Shown one piece after another: positions 35,017-45,483 of a DNA stretch of 64,000 nucleotides. Source of the DNA: Litorimonas sp. (GTDB lineage Bacteria > Pseudomonadota > Alphaproteobacteria > Caulobacterales > Maricaulaceae). The notes under the pieces were generated by a model. The model ran no database searches and was not told where the DNA came from. It saw only the letters and a list, made by a program, of their open reading frames with translations. Position 1 is the first letter of the stretch; each line of letters opens with the position of its first letter. The position numbers and the translations under genes are program-made. The DNA is taken from contig JAPYSU010000013.1 in the NCBI GenBank assembly GCA_029936425.1, positions 1 to 64,000 of the forward strand, given 5' to 3'.

Positions 35017-35247
35017 TATCTGCCGCCTTCCTGCTTTCTGTCGTTGGGGCCTAGAGAATCACAACAGGCCCGCATTAACCTTTTGTGTGGCAGAGTCCCC
35101 CCTAAAAAATGGTTAACAAAGTTTAAAATCTGCAGTCTTAAGGGGTTTTTCTCTGTCCGCCCAAACCGCTTTCCTGCAAACAGAGTCTGGCCCTGTCAAA
35201 ATTTTACGTTATAAGCCGCAAAAGCTTTCTTATATTCGGAGCCTTAA
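35017..35247. promoter_or_regulatory. Divergent promoter region with CtrA-like motif
   Basis: The 231-bp gap between the porin-like gene and the DUF3576 gene contains ATGGTTAAC (35109-35117), whose complement holds TTAACCAT, a perfect CtrA half-site consensus. Two further TTAA tracts (35123-35126 and 35138-35141) lie near, the first at N6 spacing instead of N7. CtrA control of the porin is a possibility only, inferred from Caulobacter consensus. Confidence 0.35.
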
Positions 35248-35712
35248 ATGTCTTTCAAATTCTCACGCCCTCTCCTTTTGAGTGCTGCCTTTGCCCTTAT
35301 CACGGCCCCGGCCCTGTCCGCCTGCGGCACACTAGGTATTGGCGGCAAGAAAAAAGCCCGCGCTGTCTCTCAAACGCAAGCGCCGAATATGGGTGTGAAT
35401 TCTTATTTGTGGCGCGCGTCTCTCGAAACGCTCAACTTTATGCCTCTGGCCGAAGTCGATCCGTTTGGCGGCGTGATCGTCACAGACTGGTATGCGTCTG
35501 AAAATGCCCCGAATGAGCGCTTCAAGGCCAATGTCTATATTCTGGACACAGCGCTTCGCGCAGATGCGTTGAAAGCCTCAATTTTCAAACAAACCCGCGG
35601 CCCCGCAGGCTGGTCAGACGCGTCGGTTGATGCCGATACGGCTCGTCAGATCGAAAACTCTATCCTGACACGCGCCCGCCAGCTTTATATCGCGACCGTC
35701 GATAGCCAATAG
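35248..35712 (+). CDS. DUF3576 domain lipoprotein
   Basis: This 154-residue lipoprotein has a signal peptide with ALSAC lipobox (C about 26) and a DUF3576 domain (NSYLWRASLETLNFMPLAEVDPFGGVIVTDWYAS). DUF3576 has no established function. It precedes leuS, then lptE and holA, an arrangement common in alphaproteobacteria. A possible LPS-assembly or envelope role is only suggested by position. Confidence 0.85.
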   Translation: MSFKFSRPLLLSAAFALITAPALSACGTLGIGGKKKARAVSQTQAPNMGVNSYLWRASLETLNFMPLAEVDPFGGVIVTDWYASENAPNERFKANVYILDTALRADALKASIFKQTRGPAGWSDASVDADTARQIENSILTRARQLYIATVDSQ

Positions 35713-35740
35713 GCATTTTGGAAAGCTGTGAAGTGAATTC

Positions 35741-35769
35741 TCCCGGTCCCCGCGTGCCGGGATTTTCGT
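35741..35769 (+). terminator. Intrinsic terminator after DUF3576 lipoprotein
   Basis: TCCCGG (35741-35746) pairs with CCGGGA (35757-35762) around a 10-base loop and is followed by TTTTCGTTT. A second copy-like GGCCGGGATTTTTGTT follows. It separates the lipoprotein from leuS. Confidence 0.7.
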
Positions 35770-35880
35770 TTGTGGGCCGGGATTTTTGTTAGCCCGCGCG
35801 GCATTAGGGCCGTTGCGCCTCGCGCCTGATGCTATAGAGACAGGTTTACAATCATAATCTGAATGAGTTCGAGAGTTTTC

Positions 35881-38565
35881 ATGTCCGATAAAGACACATC
35901 CCGATATAATGCCGCAGAAGTCGAGCCGCGCTGGCAAAACGTCTGGGCCGAACGCGATGTTTACCGCGCCAAGGACGATAGCGGCAAACCGAAATTTTAC
36001 GCGCTCGAAATGTTTCCTTACCCCTCTGGCCGCATTCACATGGGCCATGTCCGTAACTACGCCATGGGCGATGTCGTCGCGCGCTATAAAAAAGCGCAAG
36101 GGTTTGAAGTGCTCCACCCGATGGGCTGGGATGCATTTGGTATGCCGGCCGAAAACGCGGCCAAGGAAAACGGCGGCCATCCGAAAGATTGGACTTACGG
36201 CAATATCGACGCCATGCGCGCGCCGATGCAGCGGCTTGGCTTTGCGCTGGATTGGTCGCGCGAATTCGCGACCTGCGACGAGGCTTATTACAAGCAGCAA
36301 CAGGCCATTTTCCTGAAATTCTGGGATAAGGGTCTTGTGTACCGTAAAACCGCCAAGGTGAATTGGGACCCGGTCGATAACACCGTGCTTGCCAATGAAC
36401 AGGTCATTGACGGCAAGGGCTGGCGCTCCGGCGCGGTCGTCGAGCAGCGCGACATGGATCAATGGTTTTTCAAAATTACCAATTACGCGGAAGAACTTCT
36501 CGAAGGCCTCGATACACTGGATCGCTGGCCGGAAAAGGTCCGCACCATGCAAGCCAATTGGATTGGCAAGTCCGAAGGGCTGGAGATGCGGTTTGAATGG
36601 GCAAGACCTTACTCGTTTGCACATTTACAGCCCTCACCAGAGGCTGAACCCCATCAAAACATATTAGAGGTTACTGATTATGGGCCTCCTGAGGCCATTC
36701 TAGCAACAACTGAAAATCCGTTTCAAATGGGCGTTGAAGTTTTTACAACCCGCCCTGATACACTTTTCGGCGCATCCTTTATTGCGCTTTCACCTGACCA
36801 CCCATTTACGAAAAAACTAGCTAAGCAAAACTCTAAAATCGAAAGTTTTCGGAAAGATTGCGCAAAAATCGGGACAACCGAAGAAGCCATTGCGACTGCC
36901 CCCAAGCTTGGTTTCGATACGGGATTGAAAGTTAAACATCCTTTTATAGACGGCAAAACCCTTCCTGTCTGGATCGCGAACTTTGTCTTGATGGGGTATG
37001 GGACCGGCGCGATTTTCGGCTGTCCGGCTCATGATCAACGCGACCTTGATTTTGCGCGGAAATATGATCTCGACGTGACTCCGGTGGTTCTCCCTGAGGG
37101 CGAGAGCGCGGAGAGTTATGACGTCGAAAACGAAGCCTATACGGGCGAAGGCATATTATTTAATTCCGACTTCCTAAATGGTTTGAATAAAGAAAAAGGT
37201 ATTCCGAAAGCTATCGATGCTATCGAGGAAGTTGGTTTTGGTCACGGCGTGACAAATTACCGTCTGCGTGATTGGGGCGTGTCGCGCCAACGTTATTGGG
37301 GCTGCCCGATTCCGGTTATTCATTGCGAGGATTGCGGCGCCCTGCCCGTACCGGAAAAAGACCTGCCAGTTGCCCTGCCCTATGATAATATCGACCTGAC
37401 CATTCCGGGTAATCCTCTGGACCGCCATCCGACATTCAAACATGTCGATTGCCCGAAATGCGGAAAAGCGGCGCGGCGCGAAACGGATACGCTCGATACA
37501 TTTGCCGATAGTTCCTGGTATTTTGCGCGCTTTGCCGGCGGCAATACGGACGATAGACCGTTTGATAAAAAAGCGGCGAGCGAATGGCTCCCCGTCGATC
37601 AATATGTCGGCGGCGTGGAACATGCCGTGCTTCACCTTCTCTATGCGCGTTTCTTTACGCGCGGCCTGCGCGATTGCGGCCTGCTCGACTTGCCAAGCGG
37701 CGAACCTTTTGCGGGTCTGTTCACTCAGGGCATGGTGACTCACGCAGTCTTTACCGATGAAGACGGGAACTTTATTGTTCCTGCTGATGTCGATGAAAAA
37801 GACGGACAGCTTATCAATCTGAATTCAGGCAAGCCCGTCACCAAGGGCGATGTCATCAAGATGTCGAAGTCCAAGAAAAATGTCGTCGACCCGGACGATA
37901 TTATAAAAACTTACGGCGCAGATGTGGCGCGCTGGTTTGTGCTCTCCGACTCTCCGCCCGAGCGGGATGTGGAATGGACAGAATCCGGCGTTATCGGCGC
38001 CTGGCGGTTTTCCAAAAAGGTCTGGTCACTTGTCGCGGGTGTTGAAAAAGGCGACCCAATGGTCGTAGCCGCAAACGCTTCGGGCGAGGCCCTTGAGCTT
38101 CGCCGATTTGCGCATAAGGCAATGGAGAAAATCACCAGCGGCATCGAAGCTTTCCGCTTCAACACCTCGGTCGCGCAAATATATGAGCTGACCAACGCTC
38201 TGTCCAAATACAAGACCAATGACGATGCCAAAATGGAAGCGCTCGGCATCCTTATCCGCTCAATCGCGCCCTTCATGCCGCATCTGGCCGAGGAATGCTG
38301 GCAAGCGCTTGGCGGAGACGACCTCGTCTATCACGCGCCCTGGCCCAAGGTGGATGAGGACATGCTGGTCGAAGACACGGTCACCCTGCCCGTTCAAGTT
38401 AATGGCAAGCGACGGTCGGAAATTAATGTGCCCGCCGATATGGCAAAAGACGACATTGAAGCGCTCGCCAGAGCGGATGAAAGTGTTGTTCGGTCCATAG
38501 AAGGTCTGACTATCCGAAAAGTCATTATTGTCCCGGGCCGGATTGTGAATATAGTAGCGAATTAG
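35881..38565 (+). CDS. leuS: Leucyl-tRNA synthetase
   Basis: The 894-residue class Ia synthetase charges tRNA-Leu. Motifs: [12 protein letters not shown] (HIGH-like), editing domain CP1 with [12 protein letters not shown], zinc-like CxDC/CPKC regions, and [13 protein letters not shown] (KMSKS). The ATG at 35881 ([10 protein letters not shown]) is preferred, with GAGAG upstream; 35863 is an in-frame alternative. Oddity: the segment 36601-36900, in the editing domain, hand-counts at 45% G+C against 54% in the preceding 300 bp, with a codon choice unlike its flanks, which may indicate a recombined segment. Confidence 0.97.
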   Translation: MSDKDTSRYNAAEVEPRWQNVWAERDVYRAKDDSGKPKFYALEMFPYPSGRIHMGHVRNYAMGDVVARYKKAQGFEVLHPMGWDAFGMPAENAAKENGGHPKDWTYGNIDAMRAPMQRLGFALDWSREFATCDEAYYKQQQAIFLKFWDKGLVYRKTAKVNWDPVDNTVLANEQVIDGKGWRSGAVVEQRDMDQWFFKITNYAEELLEGLDTLDRWPEKVRTMQANWIGKSEGLEMRFEWARPYSFAHLQPSPEAEPHQNILEVTDYGPPEAILATTENPFQMGVEVFTTRPDTLFGASFIALSPDHPFTKKLAKQNSKIESFRKDCAKIGTTEEAIATAPKLGFDTGLKVKHPFIDGKTLPVWIANFVLMGYGTGAIFGCPAHDQRDLDFARKYDLDVTPVVLPEGESAESYDVENEAYTGEGILFNSDFLNGLNKEKGIPKAIDAIEEVGFGHGVTNYRLRDWGVSRQRYWGCPIPVIHCEDCGALPVPEKDLPVALPYDNIDLTIPGNPLDRHPTFKHVDCPKCGKAARRETDTLDTFADSSWYFARFAGGNTDDRPFDKKAASEWLPVDQYVGGVEHAVLHLLYARFFTRGLRDCGLLDLPSGEPFAGLFTQGMVTHAVFTDEDGNFIVPADVDEKDGQLINLNSGKPVTKGDVIKMSKSKKNVVDPDDIIKTYGADVARWFVLSDSPPERDVEWTESGVIGAWRFSKKVWSLVAGVEKGDPMVVAANASGEALELRRFAHKAMEKITSGIEAFRFNTSVAQIYELTNALSKYKTNDDAKMEALGILIRSIAPFMPHLAEECWQALGGDDLVYHAPWPKVDEDMLVEDTVTLPVQVNGKRRSEINVPADMAKDDIEALARADESVVRSIEGLTIRKVIIVPGRIVNIVAN

Positions 38566-38574
38566 GAGCCCGTT

Positions 38575-39111
38575 ATGCGTAAATTTGCTGTTTTAACCAC
38601 TGCCTGCCTCAGCCTCGGAGTTTTGGGATTATCTGCCTGCGGGTTTACGCCGATGCATTCCCCTCAGGCGCTTTCGCTGGACGGGGCGCAGCCTCTCCAG
38701 ATGATTACGGTCGACATGAAAGACGGCAAAGACGTCAATGACAAGGAAGCGGGCTTTTTTGTCCTCCAACGTCTTCGTGACCGCGTCGGAACGAATAGCG
38801 GTAAATACACGCTAACCGTGACGCCGTCCTGGCGCCGGGGGCGATTGGGTATTTCCGCCAATGATGTGGCGTCTCGCTATGACGGTACGGTGACGGCTAA
38901 TTACGTCCTGACCGAAACTAAGACCGGAAATATTCTCGACAGAGGCCGCGTTACGGCGGTGTCAACCTTTGCCGCTTCCAGAGATCCTTACGGCGTTATC
39001 GCATCCAATGACAACGCCATTCAGACCACAGCGGCAGAAGCGGCAGATCGCCTGATTGTCAAATTGGCGGGGTATTTCTCAGATTCGAAAGACGCGCCCG
39101 AAGCCGAATGA
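38575..39111 (+). CDS. lptE: LPS-assembly lipoprotein LptE
   Basis: The 178-residue product has a signal with lipobox LSAC and starts GFTPM after it, the family hallmark CGFxPxH-type sequence. LptE plugs the LptD barrel that inserts LPS in the outer membrane. Further conserved elements: RLRDRV, a TLTV strand, and the ASNDNAIQTTAAEAADRLI helix. It sits between leuS and holA, the standard alphaproteobacterial order. Confidence 0.88.
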   Translation: MRKFAVLTTACLSLGVLGLSACGFTPMHSPQALSLDGAQPLQMITVDMKDGKDVNDKEAGFFVLQRLRDRVGTNSGKYTLTVTPSWRRGRLGISANDVASRYDGTVTANYVLTETKTGNILDRGRVTAVSTFAASRDPYGVIASNDNAIQTTAAEAADRLIVKLAGYFSDSKDAPEAE

Positions 39112-39121
39112 AGCCGCCGAC

Positions 39122-40171
39122 ATGAAACTGACCGGCACGCGCGCGACAAAATTTCTCGACTCCCCGCCCTCTGACATTATCGGCGTGTTGCTCTTTGGGC
39201 CGGATCGGGGCTTGGTCAAATCCCGCAGTGCGGCGCTTTCGCAAAAGTTTATGCCCAATGAGGATGCGTTCGGCACGACCATTCTGACGGCAGATGATCT
39301 CTCTGGCGATCCGGCCCGCCTCGCCGATGAGATGAGCGCGCTGTCTTTACTTGGTGACGACCGATTGGTCAGGCTGCGCCTCGATCACGAGCGAAACGGC
39401 GCGGTGATTTCCAAGCTCATAAAACAATTCGATACGGAGCCTGAAAAAGCGGAAGCCAAACTTATCATCGAAGCCGGGGACATGACCCCGCGTTCCGCTA
39501 TCCGTAAGGCCTGCGAAGCCGCTGGGAATTTTGCCTCTATCGGCTGTTATGCCGCCAGTGCAAAAGATCTGGCCCAGCAAATCAAATCCACCTTTTCAGA
39601 GTTGAACATAGGGATAGACCCCGACGCGCTTGAACACTGGCTGCCCTTACTGGAGGGCGATCACGCCCTCGCCACGAATGAAATTGAAAAAATGGCGCTT
39701 TATAAAGGCTATGGCAAAGCTGCAGGCGCGGTTGTGACAATGTCGGACATACGGGCGGTAGCCGCCGGCGGGCAAAGCGCTTCAATAGATTCGATTGTTA
39801 TGCAAACCCTAAGCGGTGATGTCGAAAGCGCGGATGCCAGCTATCGCCGGGCCATGAGCGGAAAGGTCAATCCGGTTTCCGTTCTCATTGGACTGCAGCG
39901 CCATCTTTTGCGCCTTATCGAAGCGTCCATGTCCCTCGAAAGCGGTGAAAATATGGGGCAGGCCTTGCGATCGCTTCGCCCGCCCGTCTTTGCCATGCAG
40001 GAAGATTTATTCAGGCAGCACCTTTCCATCTGGCCTTTGACTATGTTACGCCGCGCTCTGATACAAAGCCAAAAGGCGGAACGAGAGATTAAAACCGCAG
40101 CCTCCCCCGCCGAGGCGATTATGGGCCGCCTATTACTGGCCCTGTCCTCTTACGCCGGAAAAAGGATCTAG
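39122..40171 (+). CDS. holA: DNA polymerase III subunit delta
   Basis: HolA opens the beta clamp as part of the clamp loader. From the ATG at 39122 the product has 349 residues (family usual about 340), opening MKLTGTRATKFLDSPPSDI with LLFGPDRGLVKSRSAAL. A longer frame from 39056 would overlap lptE and is rejected. Its other markers are SIDSIVMQTLSGD and the C-terminal helical collar (LRRALIQSQKAEREIKTA). Confidence 0.93.
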   Translation: MKLTGTRATKFLDSPPSDIIGVLLFGPDRGLVKSRSAALSQKFMPNEDAFGTTILTADDLSGDPARLADEMSALSLLGDDRLVRLRLDHERNGAVISKLIKQFDTEPEKAEAKLIIEAGDMTPRSAIRKACEAAGNFASIGCYAASAKDLAQQIKSTFSELNIGIDPDALEHWLPLLEGDHALATNEIEKMALYKGYGKAAGAVVTMSDIRAVAAGGQSASIDSIVMQTLSGDVESADASYRRAMSGKVNPVSVLIGLQRHLLRLIEASMSLESGENMGQALRSLRPPVFAMQEDLFRQHLSIWPLTMLRRALIQSQKAEREIKTAASPAEAIMGRLLLALSSYAGKRI

Positions 40172-40176
40172 GATTG

Positions 40177-41070
40177 ATGGAAGAATTTAGTCAAATGTGG
40201 ACCAAAACAACGGAACAGTTTCCTCTGCTGATTGCAGGGATTATGACTGTTGCAGCCGCTCTCGCTATACTGGTTATCGGGTGGGTTTTTGCGAGATGGG
40301 TTAGGGGGCGTGTCAATAAGGTCAAATTCGGAAAACACGAAATAGACCCGACATTACGGCCTGTTATAGCTTCCGTTGTCTTTTACATTGTTATGGCAAT
40401 GACGCTTTATGCCTTCCTGATAAAGTTGGGCGTACCGCCGGCATCTCTCTTGGCCGTATTTGGCGCCGCAGGCCTGGCGATTGGTCTCGCGCTGAAAGAC
40501 ACGCTCTCCAATATTGCCGCCGGCGTCATGATGCTGATTCTCCGCCCTCTTGCCGTGGGGGACTTTGTCGAAACGGACGGTTTCGCCGGAACGGTGACGG
40601 AGCTTGGTCTGTTTGCCACGACCGTAAAGTCGTTTGATGGCCTTTTCATGTATGTCCCGAATTCGCAGGTCTGGACAGATAAGCTTGTTAATTATGGACG
40701 GCACCAGAACCGGAAGGCGATTATTGATATCGGCGTCGGCTATGATACGGATCTCGCGAAATGCCGGGATTTGATGCTGGAAGCGATGTCCAATTTTGAA
40801 GGCGTCACAGAAGAGCCGACCCCGCCCGAAGCTTATGTGATGGGATTTGGAGATAGCGCTATTGATATGAATTTCCGATGCTGGATGCCGGGGGATAACT
40901 GGTTCAAACGCGCATCAGATCTTCGCATTCATATGAAAGAGACGCTCGATAAAGCGGATATCGAAATTCCATTCCCGCAGCGCGTCCTGACTATGACCGA
41001 AGCGCCGGTAAAGGTGGATATGAAGACCCCGCCAAAACGATCTTCCACGACGAAAAAGTCTTCTAAATAA
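40177..41070 (+). CDS. MscS-type mechanosensitive channel
   Basis: The 297-residue protein has about three membrane segments (roughly 15-35, 60-85, 90-115), followed by the MscS pore-lining segment GAAGLAIGLALKDTLSNIAAG and a beta domain with PLAVGDFVETDG and FMYVPNSQVW. It protects against hypo-osmotic shock. A ribosome-binding AAAGGA lies 10 nt before the ATG. The C-terminal Lys/Ser-rich tail is dispensable in related channels. Confidence 0.93.
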   Translation: MEEFSQMWTKTTEQFPLLIAGIMTVAAALAILVIGWVFARWVRGRVNKVKFGKHEIDPTLRPVIASVVFYIVMAMTLYAFLIKLGVPPASLLAVFGAAGLAIGLALKDTLSNIAAGVMMLILRPLAVGDFVETDGFAGTVTELGLFATTVKSFDGLFMYVPNSQVWTDKLVNYGRHQNRKAIIDIGVGYDTDLAKCRDLMLEAMSNFEGVTEEPTPPEAYVMGFGDSAIDMNFRCWMPGDNWFKRASDLRIHMKETLDKADIEIPFPQRVLTMTEAPVKVDMKTPPKRSSTTKKSSK

Positions 41071-41094
41071 TTATTTTGACGCGGCGGGCCGTCT

Positions 41095-42057
41095 TTAGCT
41101 TTTCAGCCTTCGGATGATTTCCTCAAGCTGGTCGCCGCTTTTATAGGTTATTTTCAGGCTGCCGCCTGGGCCTTTATGGTTCAGATCGACCTGTAAGCCG
41201 AGCGCGTCCGTCATTTTGTGCTCAAGCGCCTGAGTATCGGCGTCTTTATAGTGTCTGGCTTTCGTCGCTTTTCCATCCGATTTTTTTATGCGGCGCACCC
41301 AATCTTCGGCTTCGCGCACACTCAGTTTCTTATCTGCGATTTCACCGGCCAGAGCGAGGGGGTCAGGAGCAGAAATAATCGCTCTCGCATGACCGGCCGA
41401 GATTTCGCCTTTCGCCAGCATTTCCTGAGCCAGTTTCGGAAGTTTCAAAAGGCGGAGCATATTGGCAATATGTGAGCGGGACTTGCCGACGGCCTCTGCC
41501 ACCTCTTCCTGTTTGCGGTAAAAATCGTTTATCAGCGATTCATAGGCTTGGGCCTCTTCGATCGGGTTGAGATCTGCGCGCTGAACATTCTCAATAACGC
41601 CGATTTGCAGGACTTCCTCATCGTTCAAATCCCGAATGAGAACCGGCATGGCTGTTAAGCCCGCGGCTGTGGCGGCTTGCCAGCGGCGTTCCCCCGCAAC
41701 AATCTGAAATCTGGTATCTTCTTTATTCGACAGAGGGCGAACCAATATCGGCTGCAAAACGCCTTTGGCTTTGATGGATTCCGTCAGCTCGGAGAGTTTT
41801 TCCTTGTCAAAATACCTTCTTGGCTGCTCCGGGTTTCGTTCCAATCTGTCGATAGATAAAAACTGCACGCGGCGGCTATTGAGGTCCGGGGTTTCAGCTA
41901 CGCCCCGCTCTTTCGGTTTGGCTTTGCTCTCAGTTACATTTTGCTCTTTAGAAAGTGGGCCGACATCACTCATCAAGGCAGAAAGACCCCGCCCCAATCC
42001 CCGGGCGGAGGTTTTCTTTTTTTCTGTCCCGGATTTATCTTTGGAAGAATTGGACAT
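41095..42057 (-). CDS. parB: Chromosome partitioning protein ParB
   Basis: ParB binds parS and spreads as a CTP-dependent clamp. The 320-residue product has the conserved box RRYFDKEKLSELTESI..GVLQPILVRPL, then GERRWQAA, and the helix-turn-helix VAEAVGKSRSHIANMLRL. The C-terminal dimerisation domain ends DQLEEIIRRLKS. Together with parA, rsmG, mnmG and mnmE it forms the usual origin-linked cluster. Confidence 0.96.
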   Translation of the reverse strand: MSNSSKDKSGTEKKKTSARGLGRGLSALMSDVGPLSKEQNVTESKAKPKERGVAETPDLNSRRVQFLSIDRLERNPEQPRRYFDKEKLSELTESIKAKGVLQPILVRPLSNKEDTRFQIVAGERRWQAATAAGLTAMPVLIRDLNDEEVLQIGVIENVQRADLNPIEEAQAYESLINDFYRKQEEVAEAVGKSRSHIANMLRLLKLPKLAQEMLAKGEISAGHARAIISAPDPLALAGEIADKKLSVREAEDWVRRIKKSDGKATKARHYKDADTQALEHKMTDALGLQVDLNHKGPGGSLKITYKSGDQLEEIIRRLKS

Positions 42058-42089
42058 AGTCTAAACCTTTGAAATAAAACAATTATCAG

Positions 42090-42878
42090 TCATGAAGACT
42101 TTGTTTTCTGATGTCGGGACAATATCTCAGCGGCCAATTGCCGATAGGCGACTGACCCTGCGCATGTCGGATCATAAGTCAGAACCGGCTGTCCAAAAGA
42201 CGGCGCCTCGGCAATTCTGACATTTCGCGGAATCAGCGTTTTAAAAACAGCGCGGCCTAAATGCTTTCTGACGTCGTCTGCCACCTGTGAGGACAGACGG
42301 TTTCGTTGGTCATACATGGTCAGCATCACGCCATCGATCACCAGATTTGGGTTTAAATTGGCTTTGGCCATTTCAACGGTTTTCAAAAGCTGACTCAGAC
42401 CTTCCAGGGCAAAAAACTCGCACTGTAGAGGGACAATAACGGATCGGGCCGCGCAAAGAGCGTTAATCGTCAGAAGGTTGAGGGAAGGGGGGCAATCCAC
42501 GAGCACGTAATCATATTTTTCTCCGCCCTGACGTACCATTTCGGCAATAGCGTCGCGCAACAGGACCGTCCGGCCTTCTTTATTGCCGATTTCCATTTCG
42601 GCAGCGGACAGATCAATATGAGAGGGGATGATAGATAAGCCGCTAACGGAGGTCTCAGAAATGGATTCGCGAAGGGGAAGTCCGTCAGTCAACACGTGAT
42701 AAATTGATTTGTCTCGATTTTGACGCCCGACCCCCAGCCCGGTAGACGCATTGCCCTGCGGGTCGATATCGATCAAGAGAACAGACTGGCCTTCCAACGC
42801 CAGAGCCGCCGCAAGGTTGATAGAGGTTGTCGTTTTTCCAACACCGCCTTTTTGATTCACAATCGCAATAACGCGCAT
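42090..42878 (-). CDS. parA: Chromosome partitioning ATPase ParA
   Basis: ParA is the deviant-Walker ATPase that moves ParB-parS complexes. It has KGGVGKTTTSINLAAAL (deviant Walker A), VDCPPSLN (Walker B) and the origin-family end LAAEILSRH. I choose the ATG at 42878, with AAAAGG 8 nt upstream (262 residues); a GTG at 42899, just after the rsmG stop, would add 7 residues. It is in an operon order rsmG-parA-parB. Confidence 0.96.
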   Translation of the reverse strand: MRVIAIVNQKGGVGKTTTSINLAAALALEGQSVLLIDIDPQGNASTGLGVGRQNRDKSIYHVLTDGLPLRESISETSVSGLSIIPSHIDLSAAEMEIGNKEGRTVLLRDAIAEMVRQGGEKYDYVLVDCPPSLNLLTINALCAARSVIVPLQCEFFALEGLSQLLKTVEMAKANLNPNLVIDGVMLTMYDQRNRLSSQVADDVRKHLGRAVFKTLIPRNVRIAEAPSFGQPVLTYDPTCAGSVAYRQLAAEILSRHQKTKSS

Positions 42879-42899
42879 TTCATCAACCTTTTCCGTCAC

Positions 42900-43520
42900 T
42901 TAACGGCGGGATACATTTTCGATCCTTAAAATGCAGCCGCCTTCATCAGACAAACTTTTTACCGCCTCACACTCAAATGTCCATTGCGTGCGGGCTATTT
43001 CCAACTCTTCGTCCACAGCCGCTCCTTTCAATAAAATGAGCTGTGTGTGGTCGGCAATAAATCGTTCGGAATAAGAAAACAGCCGATTAAGCGGGGCAAA
43101 CGCCCTCGCGGTGATGACATCTGCCGGGAAAGGATCGAGCGATTCAATCCGGCCCGAGTGAATTTCAGTTGGCAAATCCAGTTCCCGGCTGACAGTCTTC
43201 AAGAAACTCGCTTTTTTACCTGCAGACTCCGTTAAAAACACCCGGGCTTTCGGAATGGGGGATTGCGCAATCGCGACAGAAAGGCCCGGAAACCCTCCGC
43301 CTGATCCAAAATCCAGGCAGTTTTTGTCATTTTCTCGCAAAAAAGGGGTGATCTGCCAACTATCTAGCGCATGACGTGTCCAAAATTCGGGAAGTGTCGA
43401 TTTTGCAACAAGATTAATCTTGGCATTCCACTTTACCAATAGCTTATGCCAAAGTTGGTACTTCTCAAATGTTTCACGTGAAACATTGGTTTCTCTCAGA
43501 AATTTGTCCTCAGGCCGCAC
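42900..43520 (-). CDS. rsmG: 16S rRNA (guanine-527-N7)-methyltransferase RsmG
   Basis: RsmG (formerly GidB) methylates G527 of 16S rRNA. The 206-residue product has the Rossmann SAM motif [18 protein letters not shown] and the [13 protein letters not shown] strand. It lies between mnmG and parA. A perfect parS site lies inside its 5' coding part (43470-43485), encoding NVSRETF. Confidence 0.95.
   Translation of the reverse strand: MRPEDKFLRETNVSRETFEKYQLWHKLLVKWNAKINLVAKSTLPEFWTRHALDSWQITPFLRENDKNCLDFGSGGGFPGLSVAIAQSPIPKARVFLTESAGKKASFLKTVSRELDLPTEIHSGRIESLDPFPADVITARAFAPLNRLFSYSERFIADHTQLILLKGAAVDEELEIARTQWTFECEAVKSLSDEGGCILRIENVSRR
43470..43485. other. parS centromere-like site 1 (within rsmG)
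   Basis: The perfect 16-bp palindrome TGTTTCACGTGAAACA is the consensus ParB-binding parS. It lies inside the coding start of rsmG, next to parAB, as expected for origin-proximal parS clusters. Confidence 0.95.
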
Positions 43521-45381
43521 GGTTTTGTTTTTTAATAAAAGCCAATACGGCCATTAAGGCTCCAGGCGTAACGCCTTCCATTTTAGACGCTTCCCCAAGA
43601 GTTTCAGGGCGTTGCGCCGTCAACTTCTGGCGCACTTCGTTAGAGAGACCTCCGATTTTTGAATAGTCCAAGGAGTCGGGGATTCTCAAACCTGCATCCC
43701 GCCGAAAAGCTTCGATATCCCGCGCCTGCCGTTCCAGATATCCGGCATAAGTGGCGTGTGTTTTCAAATATTGTTTTTGTTCTCCTGAGAGATCGCCAAG
43801 CTCGGGCCAGATTTGAGTCAGGTCGCTGATTTCAATATCCGGATAGGATAACAGATCAATTACATTTCGGCTGACGCCATCCTGATTGATTGACAGACCT
43901 TTGCTTTTGAGGACGTTAGGCGACTCTTCCAAACTCTCTGCCAGAGATTTTGCCTTTGCATAACCCTCGTGTTTCACGTGAAACATTTCCTCGCGGGCTT
44001 CAGTCACCATACCAAGATCAATCGCTATAGGTGTCAGGCGTGTATCGGCATTATCTGCGCGAAGGGCCAATCTATATTCAGCGCGAGATGTGAACATACG
44101 GTAGGGCTCAGTAACGCCCTTCGTCACAAGGTCGTCAATCATGACGCCGATATAGGCCTGACTTCGATCCAGAATAAGCGCCTCTCGCCCTTGCTCCGCC
44201 AGTGCCGCATTAGATCCGGCAATTAGCCCTTGAGCCCCTGCTTCTTCATATCCGGTCGTTCCATTAATTTGGCCTGCCAAATACAGACCCCCAAGCTTTT
44301 TGACTTCCAGAGTTCGGCGTAACTCTCTTGGGTCCACGTAATCATATTCGATAGCATAACCGTAGCGCTCCACGACAACATTTTCCAAGCTCCTCATCGT
44401 TCTCAGGAATTTATCCTGCACTTCTTCAGGAAGGGAGGAAGAAATTCCGTTCGGATAGACCACGTCTCCATCTGGGTTTCCGGGAAGGCCTTCTGGCTCA
44501 AGGAAAACCTGATGACGGTCACGATCGGCAAACCGAACAACTTTGTCTTCGATCGAGGGACAATATCGAGGCCCCCGGCCGGATATCGACCCATTATTGA
44601 CGGATGACAAAGTAATATTGTCCCGAATGACTTTATGTGTCTCTGCATTTGTGTGGGTAATCCCGCATTCAATTTGAGGGACAGAAATTTTGGAGTTCAG
44701 GAAAGAAAAGGCAATGGGCTCGGCATCAGCCGCCTGCATTTCAAGCGACTCCCAATCAATGGAGCTTTTCCGAAGGCGCGCCGGCGTGCCCGTCTTGAGC
44801 CGGCCCATATCTAGTCCGAGATTATAAAGCCTCTCACTCAATCCGATAGCTGGAGCTTCGCCGACGCGGCCCGCCGGGATGCGGGTGTCACCAATATGGA
44901 TCATGCCCTTCAGAAACGTTCCTGTTGTCAAAACAACCCGGCTTGTTGCCAAGTGCGATCCATCTTCCAGTAAAACGCCGCAAACGCGCCCATCTTCAAC
45001 AATGAGATCCTCCGCTGCGCCCGCCATCAGAGTCAGATTTTCGGTCTCAGCCATCGCCGCCTGCATGGCGTTGCGATACAAAAACCGGTCGGATTGGGTG
45101 CGCGGTCCTTGCACAGCAGGGCCCTTTGATCTGTTTAGCAAACGAAACTGAATGCCGGATTGATCCGCGACCACCCCCATCACACCGCCCATAGCGTCGA
45201 TTTCTCGAACCAGGTGACCTTTGCCCAAACCGCCAATAGCGGGGTTACAAGACATTTCGCCAATCGTTTCGAGTTTATGTGTCAAAAGAAGGGTATTTGC
45301 ACCCAGCCGCGCCGATGCGCTCGCCGCTTCACAGCCTGCGTGCCCGCCCCCAATAATAATGACATCCCATTTTTGGGTCAT
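43510..45381 (-). CDS. mnmG: tRNA 5-carboxymethylaminomethyluridine synthesis protein MnmG
   Basis: MnmG (GidA) with MnmE installs the modification at U34 of certain tRNAs, using FAD. The 623-residue product opens with the FAD motif [12 protein letters not shown], and has the [19 protein letters not shown] and [14 protein letters not shown] motifs. The stop overlaps rsmG's start by 11 bp. A perfect parS lies in its coding sequence (43970-43985, encoding MFHVKHEG). Confidence 0.97.
   Translation of the reverse strand: MTQKWDVIIIGGGHAGCEAASASARLGANTLLLTHKLETIGEMSCNPAIGGLGKGHLVREIDAMGGVMGVVADQSGIQFRLLNRSKGPAVQGPRTQSDRFLYRNAMQAAMAETENLTLMAGAAEDLIVEDGRVCGVLLEDGSHLATSRVVLTTGTFLKGMIHIGDTRIPAGRVGEAPAIGLSERLYNLGLDMGRLKTGTPARLRKSSIDWESLEMQAADAEPIAFSFLNSKISVPQIECGITHTNAETHKVIRDNITLSSVNNGSISGRGPRYCPSIEDKVVRFADRDRHQVFLEPEGLPGNPDGDVVYPNGISSSLPEEVQDKFLRTMRSLENVVVERYGYAIEYDYVDPRELRRTLEVKKLGGLYLAGQINGTTGYEEAGAQGLIAGSNAALAEQGREALILDRSQAYIGVMIDDLVTKGVTEPYRMFTSRAEYRLALRADNADTRLTPIAIDLGMVTEAREEMFHVKHEGYAKAKSLAESLEESPNVLKSKGLSINQDGVSRNVIDLLSYPDIEISDLTQIWPELGDLSGEQKQYLKTHATYAGYLERQARDIEAFRRDAGLRIPDSLDYSKIGGLSNEVRQKLTAQRPETLGEASKMEGVTPGALMAVLAFIKKQNRAA
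43970..43985. other. parS centromere-like site 2 (within mnmG)
   Basis: A second perfect copy of TGTTTCACGTGAAACA, 500 bp from the first and inside mnmG, where it codes for part of MFHVKHEG. A binding site that also encodes protein is under double constraint. Confidence 0.95.
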
Positions 45382-45395
45382 AAGGTTGTACTCAA

Positions 45396-45411
45396 TGTTT
45401 CACGTGAAACA
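45396..45411. other. parS centromere-like site 3 (upstream of mnmG)
   Basis: A third perfect 16-bp parS lies in the 102-bp gap between mnmE and mnmG. It is about 6.3 kb from the candidate origin at 51.7 kb. Confidence 0.95.
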
Positions 45412-45483
45412 AAAAATCCGTAGTTATTTCCCGCCCCAATAAGGCTTTCCATCTACTCTGTCGAGAGGAGGGTAACAGCTCGC

